Below, piece by piece: positions 59,656 through 64,000 of a DNA stretch of 64,000 nt. Made by a program: the position numbers and the translations under genes. The notes beneath the pieces are model-generated. The model saw only the letters and a program-made list of their open reading frames with translations. It was not told where the DNA came from and ran no database searches. This stretch comes from Actinomadura sp. WMMA1423. Its GTDB lineage: Bacteria; Actinomycetota; Actinomycetes; Streptosporangiales; Streptosporangiaceae. Location: NCBI RefSeq assembly GCF_006547145.1, contig NZ_CP041244.1, positions 2,170,001-2,234,000 on the forward strand, read 5' to 3'. Each line of letters begins with the position of its first letter. Within the stretch, counting starts at the first letter, position 1.

Positions 59656-59955
59656 ATGGCGACAAGCGAGACCCCCACCCGCGGGTACACCGCCACGAAG
59701 GACCAGCTGCAGACGCGGCTCGCCCGGATCGAGGGGCAGGTGCGCGGCATCGACCGGATGGTCGAGGAGGACCGCTACTGCATCGACATCCTCACCCAGA
59801 TCAGCGCCGTCCAGGCGGCGCTGGACAAGGTGGCGCTCGGCCTGCTGGACGGGCACGTCCGGCACTGCGTGGCCGAGGGCGCCGAGGAGGGCAAGGGCGA
59901 GGCGATGTCGACCGAGCTGATGGCCGCCGTCGGACGCCTCATGCGCCGCGGCTGA
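59656..59955 (+). CDS. csoR: Copper-sensing repressor CsoR-like protein
   Basis: 99-aa all-helical metal-sensing repressor. LARIEGQVRGIDRMVEEDRY is the conserved helix of the family. The Cu(I) ligands follow the C-H-C pattern: Cys42 (RYCIDIL), His67 and Cys71 (DGHVRHC). The ATG at 59656 is preceded by GAGGAC; upstream in-frame codons overlap the operator. No copper ATPase or chaperone gene lies next to it, so its targets beyond itself are elsewhere; the CopC/CtaG genes 8 kb away are candidates. A formaldehyde- or Ni-sensing relative is less likely given the ligand set. Confidence 0.9.
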   Translation: MATSETPTRGYTATKDQLQTRLARIEGQVRGIDRMVEEDRYCIDILTQISAVQAALDKVALGLLDGHVRHCVAEGAEEGKGEAMSTELMAAVGRLMRRG

Positions 59956-60000
59956 GCGAACGCCCCCGGGCGTCCTCGCCGTCCGGCCCGGCGGTCGGCC

Positions 60001-60043
60001 GGCACGGCGCCCGCGGTCGTGCCGCGCCCCCGGGGGGTGCGGC
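60001..60043. terminator. Terminator-like hairpins between convergent csoR and DUF2236 genes
   Basis: GCCGCGCCCCC followed by its near-complement (60021-60043) forms an 11-bp stem with one G-T pair; a smaller GGCACG/CGTGCC stem (60001-60023) overlaps it. No T-run. Confidence 0.45.
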
Positions 60044-60979
60044 TCAGGAGGCGATCGACCAGGTGGCCGGGCCCGTCTCCTGCTCGCGCGTGAGGCGCCT
60101 GGCCCGCCGGGCGTCCGGCGAGTACCGGAACCGCTCCGGGACGACCTGCGAGGTGCGGTAGAGGCCCTTCAGCGTCACCGTCGCGGCCAGGTCCGACGTC
60201 GGCAGCCCCGGCAGCCCGTACATGCGGCGGGCCCAGCGCGGCAGCGTCGACACGACCAGGACCCCGAGGCCGGGCGCGGCGAGCTTGAGCGGCAGCAGCG
60301 GACGCGGCACGGCGGGGCTGAACATGCGGCGCAGGCCCTCGCGCGCCTCCCGGCACGCCCAGATCTGCCGCCGCATCCGCGCGTAGTAGTCGCGCATCTC
60401 CGCGACGGTGGCCGGCACGTCCGCCGGGTCGAGCCCGACGACCGCGGCGGCGCGGCGCTGCTCGTCCACGAACTCGTCGGCCTCGCGGGAGGTCAGCGGC
60501 ACCCCGGCGCGGCGCGCCACGTCGAGGTAGGAGTCGACCTCGCCCATGTGGACCCACAGCAGGTTCTCGGGGTCGTCCACCGGGAACGCCTCCCCGGTGC
60601 GCATGTCGAGGCCGGTCAGCTTGGAGTGCAGGCGGCGGACGCGGCGTCCCACCCGCTCGACCTCCTCGTGCGTCCCGTAGGTGCGGACGCGGACGAACTC
60701 GACCGTGCGGACGAGCCGCGACCAGGCCGCGGAGGGGTCCATGAGCTCGGAGTTCTGCGCGGTCCCCCACATCGTGCGCGGGTGCAGCGCCTGGAGCAGC
60801 AGGGCCCTGATCCCGCCGACGATCAGCACGGGCTCGCCCATCACGTGCCAGGTCACCGAGCCGGGACCGAACAGGCCGTGGTCCTGGCCCACCACGTCGA
60901 GCCCGTGGACGCCGGGCTCGTGTGCCCGGCCGGCCCCGTTCGCCCCGCCGGCCTCGGGCACCCCGTTCATCTCGTGCAC
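60044..60979 (-). CDS. DUF2236 / MpaB-like oxygenase family protein
   Basis: 311-aa protein of the MpaB/Lcp-like (DUF2236) family, proposed to be heme-dependent oxygenases. Motifs: SVTWHVMGEPVLIVGGIRAL, LQALHPRTMWGTAQNSEL, RTVEFVRVRTYGTHEE, and WVHMGEVDSYLDVARRAGVP; the H in LQALHP is the usual heme ligand candidate. The C-terminal half is helical. Start ATG 60979, with another at 60970. No signal peptide is visible. The substrate is unknown. It converges with csoR. Confidence 0.87.
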   Translation of the reverse strand: MHEMNGVPEAGGANGAGRAHEPGVHGLDVVGQDHGLFGPGSVTWHVMGEPVLIVGGIRALLLQALHPRTMWGTAQNSELMDPSAAWSRLVRTVEFVRVRTYGTHEEVERVGRRVRRLHSKLTGLDMRTGEAFPVDDPENLLWVHMGEVDSYLDVARRAGVPLTSREADEFVDEQRRAAAVVGLDPADVPATVAEMRDYYARMRRQIWACREAREGLRRMFSPAVPRPLLPLKLAAPGLGVLVVSTLPRWARRMYGLPGLPTSDLAATVTLKGLYRTSQVVPERFRYSPDARRARRLTREQETGPATWSIAS

Positions 60980-61062
60980 CTCGACCGCCTTCCGCCGCCG
61001 CGGCAGGGCGTCGCCCCGCCGTGTAAATGAAGCCTTACCCTGCCACGGCGGGCATCACACGA

Positions 61063-61425
61063 TCAATCCTGCTCGTCCTCGGCGATCGCCTCGTCCCGCT
61101 CCCCCGGCTCGGTCTGCTCGGTGATCCAGGCGAGGTAGTCCATGCTGCCCGCCACCACCGGCGTGGCGATGATCTCCGGGGTGTCGTAGGAGTGCCCCTC
61201 GGTGATCAGGGAGGCCAGCTCGTCGAACCGGTCGGCGGACGTCTTGAAGAGCACCATCCACTCCTCCGCCGACTCGATCTCGCCCTCCCACCAGTAGGTG
61301 CTGGCGATCGGGCCCACCAGCTGCGCGCAGGCCGCGAGCCGCTCGGCGACCGCCGACCGGGCCAGCTCGGCCGCCTCGGCGCGGGAGTCGGTCGCGGTCG
61401 TCACCTGCACGTATGAGTGCGCCAT
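61063..61425 (-). CDS. cutA: CutA family divalent-cation tolerance protein
   Basis: 120-aa trimeric CutA1-type protein. Recognisable features: VQVTTATDSRAEAAELARSA, the Cys in RLAACAQLVGPIASTYWWEG, EWMVLFKTSADRFDELASLI, and HSYDTPEIIATPV. It binds divalent metals such as copper in vitro; its physiological role is unsettled. An acidic C-terminal tail (ERDEAIAEDEQD) is longer than usual. It sits between the DUF2236 and ggt genes on the same strand. Confidence 0.94.
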   Translation of the reverse strand: MAHSYVQVTTATDSRAEAAELARSAVAERLAACAQLVGPIASTYWWEGEIESAEEWMVLFKTSADRFDELASLITEGHSYDTPEIIATPVVAGSMDYLAWITEQTEPGERDEAIAEDEQD

Positions 61426-61478
61426 GGCACGACTCCTTCCCGTTCACCGGCCGGGGCACGCACCCGGGTAGGCAAGTG

Positions 61479-63398
61479 TCAACGGGCCGGGCGGACGACG
61501 AGCGCGCTGCCGCCGCCGCGCCGGGTCGGCTCGGCGACCGCCTGGACGAGGCCGGGCCGCAGGAACTCCAGCCCGGTGGCGGCTCCGATCACGCCCTGCG
61601 GCGGGCCGGGGAACAGCTCCAGCCGGTGGCCGCGGGCCGCGAGGTCGCGCCCGTACCGGTCGATGAACCCCTGCTCGGCGAACACCTGCGGGGTGTTGCG
61701 CTGCGTCGCGCGCGGGGCGGCGAGCGCGGTGGGCAGGTCCATGCCGAGGTCGAGGCGGTTCATCAGGATCTGCAGCACCGTGGTGATGATCGTCGAACCG
61801 CCGGGCGTGCCCACCGCGAGCATCGGGCGCCCGTCCTTGAGCACGAGGGTCGGCGACATGCTGCTGCGCGGCCGCTTGTGCGGGCCGGGCAGGTTCGGGT
61901 CGGACGGCTGGCCCGGCGCCGGCGGCTGGAAGGAGAAGTCGGTCAGCTCGTTGTTCAGCAGGAACCCGCGTCCCGGGACGGTGATGCCGCTGCCGCCGAA
62001 CTGCTCGATCGACAGCGTGTAGGACACGACGTCCCCCCACTTGTCGGCGACGACGAGGTGGGTGGTCTGCGGGCCCTCGAACGCCAGCGCCCTGGTCTGG
62101 GTGCCCGCCGGGACGCACGGCTCGTAGCGCCCGTCGGGCGAACCGGGGGCGACCGGCGCGGCGGCGGCCTGGTCCGGCTTGATCTGGCAGGCGCGCTCGC
62201 GGGCGAACCCGGGGGAGAGCAGCTCCTCCAGCGGCACGTCGACCTTGTCGGCGTCGCCGACGTAGCGGCCGCGGTCGGCGTAGGCGAGCTTGGACGCCTC
62301 CAGGTAGTAGTGCAGGGCCGTCACCGGGTCGCGCGGGTCGAGCCGGAAGTTGCCGAGGATGTTGAGGGCCTCCCCGACCGTGGAGCCTCCGGACGACGAC
62401 GGCGGCATGCCGTACACGTCCGCTCCCCGGTAGGAGACGTGGGTGGGCTTGCGGGGCACCGCCCGGTAGGCGGCGAGGTCGCCGCGCTCCATCAGGCCGG
62501 GGCGCACGTTCCGGGTCGCCTTCGGGTCCACCGGCGGCCTGGCCACCGTCCGGGCGATCTCCTCGCCGAGCCCGCCCCGGTAGAACCAGTCCGGGCCGCG
62601 CCTCGCCAGCTGCCGGTAGGTGCCGGCGAGGTCGGGGTTGCGGAACACCGAGCCGACCTCGGGCACCTTCCCGCCGGGCAGGAACAGCTCGCGGGTCGGG
62701 GCGATGTCGCGGAAGCGCGCCTCGTTCACCGCGGTCTGGTCGTGGAACTCCTGGTCGACGACGAAGCCCCGGTCGGCCACCCTGATCGCCGGACGCAGCA
62801 GGGTGCCGAGGTCGCGGGTGCCGAAGCTGCGCAGCGCGAGGTCCCACTGGGCGAGGGTGCCGGGCACGCCGACGCTCAGCCCGCTGGTGACGGCCTGGTC
62901 GAACGGCAGCGGCTTGCCGGTCGCCGGGTCGACGAAGGAGTCGGGCCGCATCCGCTTCGGCGCGAACTCGCGGCCGTCGAAGGTGTGGACGCGGCGCGTC
63001 CTCGCGTCGTAGTAGGTGATGTACCCGCCGCCGCCGATGGCCGAGACGTACGGCTCGGTGACCCCGAGCGTCGCGGCGGACGCGACCGCGGCGTCCATCG
63101 CGTTGCCGCCGCGCCTGAGGACCTCCAGGGCCGTCCGGCTGGCGTCCGGGTCGACGGTGGAGACCGCTCCGCCGAACCCGGTCGCGACCGGGTTCTTGGC
63201 CGGCGCCGGGCGCCCCGGCGCGGGCCTCGGGGCCGGCGCGGCGCCCGCGGCGACCGGGACGGTGAGGGACGCGGCGACCGTCAGCGCGGCCACGACGGCC
63301 GTGCGGCGCCGGGTCCGCGCCCGCGGCGCCGGCGTGCGGGACGGGGGCGACGCCTGCGTGGGCGACGACGCTTGCGAGGGCGACGGGGAGCGCAACAC
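61479..63398 (-). CDS. ggt: Gamma-glutamyltransferase (secreted)
   Basis: Hydrolyses or transfers the gamma-glutamyl group of glutathione-like compounds; made as a proenzyme that cleaves itself. 639 aa from GTG 63398, chosen because GGAGG precedes it by 4 bp; a TTG at 63395 has even better spacing. The N-terminus is Ser/Pro-rich, then a signal-like RTAVVAALTVAASLTVPVAA. The cleavage/nucleophile Thr445 is in GPQTTHLVVADKWGDVVSYT. Other motifs: GGNAMDAAVASAATLGVTEP, GMPPSSSGGSTVGEAL and AVGTPGGSTIITTVLQILMN. Actinomycetes mostly lack glutathione, so other gamma-glutamyl peptides may be the substrate. Confidence 0.93.
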   Translation of the reverse strand: MLRSPSPSQASSPTQASPPSRTPAPRARTRRRTAVVAALTVAASLTVPVAAGAAPAPRPAPGRPAPAKNPVATGFGGAVSTVDPDASRTALEVLRRGGNAMDAAVASAATLGVTEPYVSAIGGGGYITYYDARTRRVHTFDGREFAPKRMRPDSFVDPATGKPLPFDQAVTSGLSVGVPGTLAQWDLALRSFGTRDLGTLLRPAIRVADRGFVVDQEFHDQTAVNEARFRDIAPTRELFLPGGKVPEVGSVFRNPDLAGTYRQLARRGPDWFYRGGLGEEIARTVARPPVDPKATRNVRPGLMERGDLAAYRAVPRKPTHVSYRGADVYGMPPSSSGGSTVGEALNILGNFRLDPRDPVTALHYYLEASKLAYADRGRYVGDADKVDVPLEELLSPGFARERACQIKPDQAAAAPVAPGSPDGRYEPCVPAGTQTRALAFEGPQTTHLVVADKWGDVVSYTLSIEQFGGSGITVPGRGFLLNNELTDFSFQPPAPGQPSDPNLPGPHKRPRSSMSPTLVLKDGRPMLAVGTPGGSTIITTVLQILMNRLDLGMDLPTALAAPRATQRNTPQVFAEQGFIDRYGRDLAARGHRLELFPGPPQGVIGAATGLEFLRPGLVQAVAEPTRRGGGSALVVRPAR

Positions 63399-63775
63399 CG
63401 GACCTCCAGACGAACGCGGCGTCCCTACGTTGTCATCGATCTTCGGCCCGCGCCACCGTCCGGGTCGGCCGACCCCGGTCGCGCCCCGTCCGGACGGCCC
63501 ATGCGCCCTAAAGATCATTAAGCGCTTTCCCCATTGGAAATGAGGCGTATTCGCTCGGAACGCTCCACCAGAAAGGGATTCGGCCTCCATGTGCCGAGCG
63601 TGAGGGGCCCTGCACGTCGTCGACCTGCGGTTTGGCAGGATCCGCCAACGGCTCGACTACAGGAAACACCTACAAAACGTTGCTATTTTGCCCATACTTG
63701 GTGAATTCTTAGGGGCTTCGACAAGCCGTCACCTCGCGAACAGCGGCGCGGGTTCAGGCCTTGAGGGACCCACCT
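63399..63775. other. 377-bp divergent intergenic region between ggt and the APC permease
   Basis: No gene seen. It is clearly lower in GC than its surroundings in two parts: 63508-63550, with the small dyad TTTCC-CCATT-GGAAA at 63526-63540, and 63650-63715, with TTGCTATTTTG, CCCATACTTGG and GAATTCTTAGG. These probably hold the ggt and permease promoters respectively; no exact -35/-10 pair stands out. Confidence 0.5.
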
Positions 63776-64000
63776 ATGACCTTGGACATGCGCATGCGCA
63801 ACAACATGTTCCGCCGGCTGCCCGTGGAGCAGGCGACCGGCCGGCTCTACGGCGGACGGCACCGGCTCCGCGTGGTCTACCGGACCCGCGATCTCGTGGT
63901 GCTCGGACTCGGCGTCATGATCGGATCGGGCATCTTCAAGATCGCCGGCGAGCAGGCGTCCTCCACCGCCGGGCCCGGCGTGCTCGTGTCGTTCCTCATC
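63776..64000 (+). CDS. APC-family amino acid permease, 3' truncated by window edge
   Basis: The first 75 codons of an amino-acid transporter. After a basic N-terminus (RLYGGRHRLRVVYRTRDLVV) the first membrane helix and substrate-binding loop are typical: LGLGVMIGSGIFKIAGEQAS and AGPGVLVSFLI. The GxGIF-like unwound region of TM1 is intact. It is close to the cationic amino acid transporter (CAT-like) group by this stretch, but the rest lies outside the window. The ATG at 63776 follows GAGGG. Confidence 0.88.
   Translation, partial: MTLDMRMRNNMFRRLPVEQATGRLYGGRHRLRVVYRTRDLVVLGLGVMIGSGIFKIAGEQASSTAGPGVLVSFLI

Overview
The window is a gene-dense, roughly 73% GC stretch of actinobacterial chromosome with short intergenic spaces, many GTG starts and one TTG start, strong GC3 bias and 4-nt coupled overlaps. 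The gene content (GlnE, two class I glutamine synthetases and a textbook GlnR box, F420-linked enzymes, DUF4191, DUF5685, CsoR, a CseB/CseC-like two-component pair, SpoIIE-type phosphatases) suggests a filamentous actinomycete, perhaps Thermomonosporaceae (Actinomadura-like). That placement is inference. I see no integrase, transposase, prophage, CRISPR array, tRNA or rRNA, so the window reads as core chromosome with ordinary accessory genes rather than an island.

Layout. 1-7.0 kb: a conserved block with a TIGR01777 epimerase (cut by the window edge), peptidase S51, lipB, an opposing DUF1877 gene, lipA, DUF4191, RDD and glnA under a GlnR box. 7.3-12.7 kb: HhH-SNF2 helicase, OsmC protein, secreted tripeptidyl-aminopeptidase-like hydrolase, PAP2-type membrane phosphatase. 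12.8-19.8 kb, minus strand: a glutamate/glutamine-type ABC transporter, glnA2 and glnE. 20-25 kb: a lone class I terpene synthase, a DUF5937/ArsR regulator divergent from an MFS transporter across a palindrome, and nadE. 25.1-25.6 kb: a 447-bp noncoding region holding two inverted, structurally covarying repeat elements. 25.6-31 kb: PAS-GAF-SpoIIE-HATPase phosphatase, TetR, DHA2 efflux pump, panB. 31-34.1 kb, minus strand: npdG, K+ channel, and a small wHTH-like plus membrane pair of unknown function. 34.2-39.7 kb: hypothetical, a 58-aa gene, map, HhH protein, a LigD-like protein with a degenerate ligase domain, an NAD(P)-binding protein divergent from an HxlR regulator, and a DUF457 protein. 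39.7-45.9 kb: two paralogous GIRPTG proteins, a coupled two-component system, a GT-C-like membrane protein and a baeRF protein. 46-54.7 kb: LLM oxidoreductase, NarL/DesK-type system, CopC with a CopD-CtaG fusion, Cys-rich DUF5685 protein, HTH-TPR regulator and a PucR-like HTH. 54.8-64 kb: NCS2 permease, glycerate kinase, ald, phosphatase, csoR, MpaB-like protein, cutA, ggt and the start of an APC permease.

How genes work together. Nitrogen is a main theme: GlnR-controlled glnA, the adenylyltransferase GlnE that modifies GlnA, a second GS that lacks the target tyrosine, and an amino-acid ABC importer; ald, ggt and the NCS2 permease also move nitrogen. LipB and LipA make protein-bound lipoate. 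NpdG and the LLM enzyme draw on F420. CopC/CopD/CtaG, CsoR, CutA and possibly the Cys/Asp-tailed DUF5685 protein concern metals.

I found no convincing new defence or biosynthetic system. The strongest unexplained signal is the pair of inverted elements between nadE and the phosphatase gene: identical 30-bp outer arms carrying a GNRA-type hairpin, and 12-bp inner stems whose sequences differ between copies by compensated changes.
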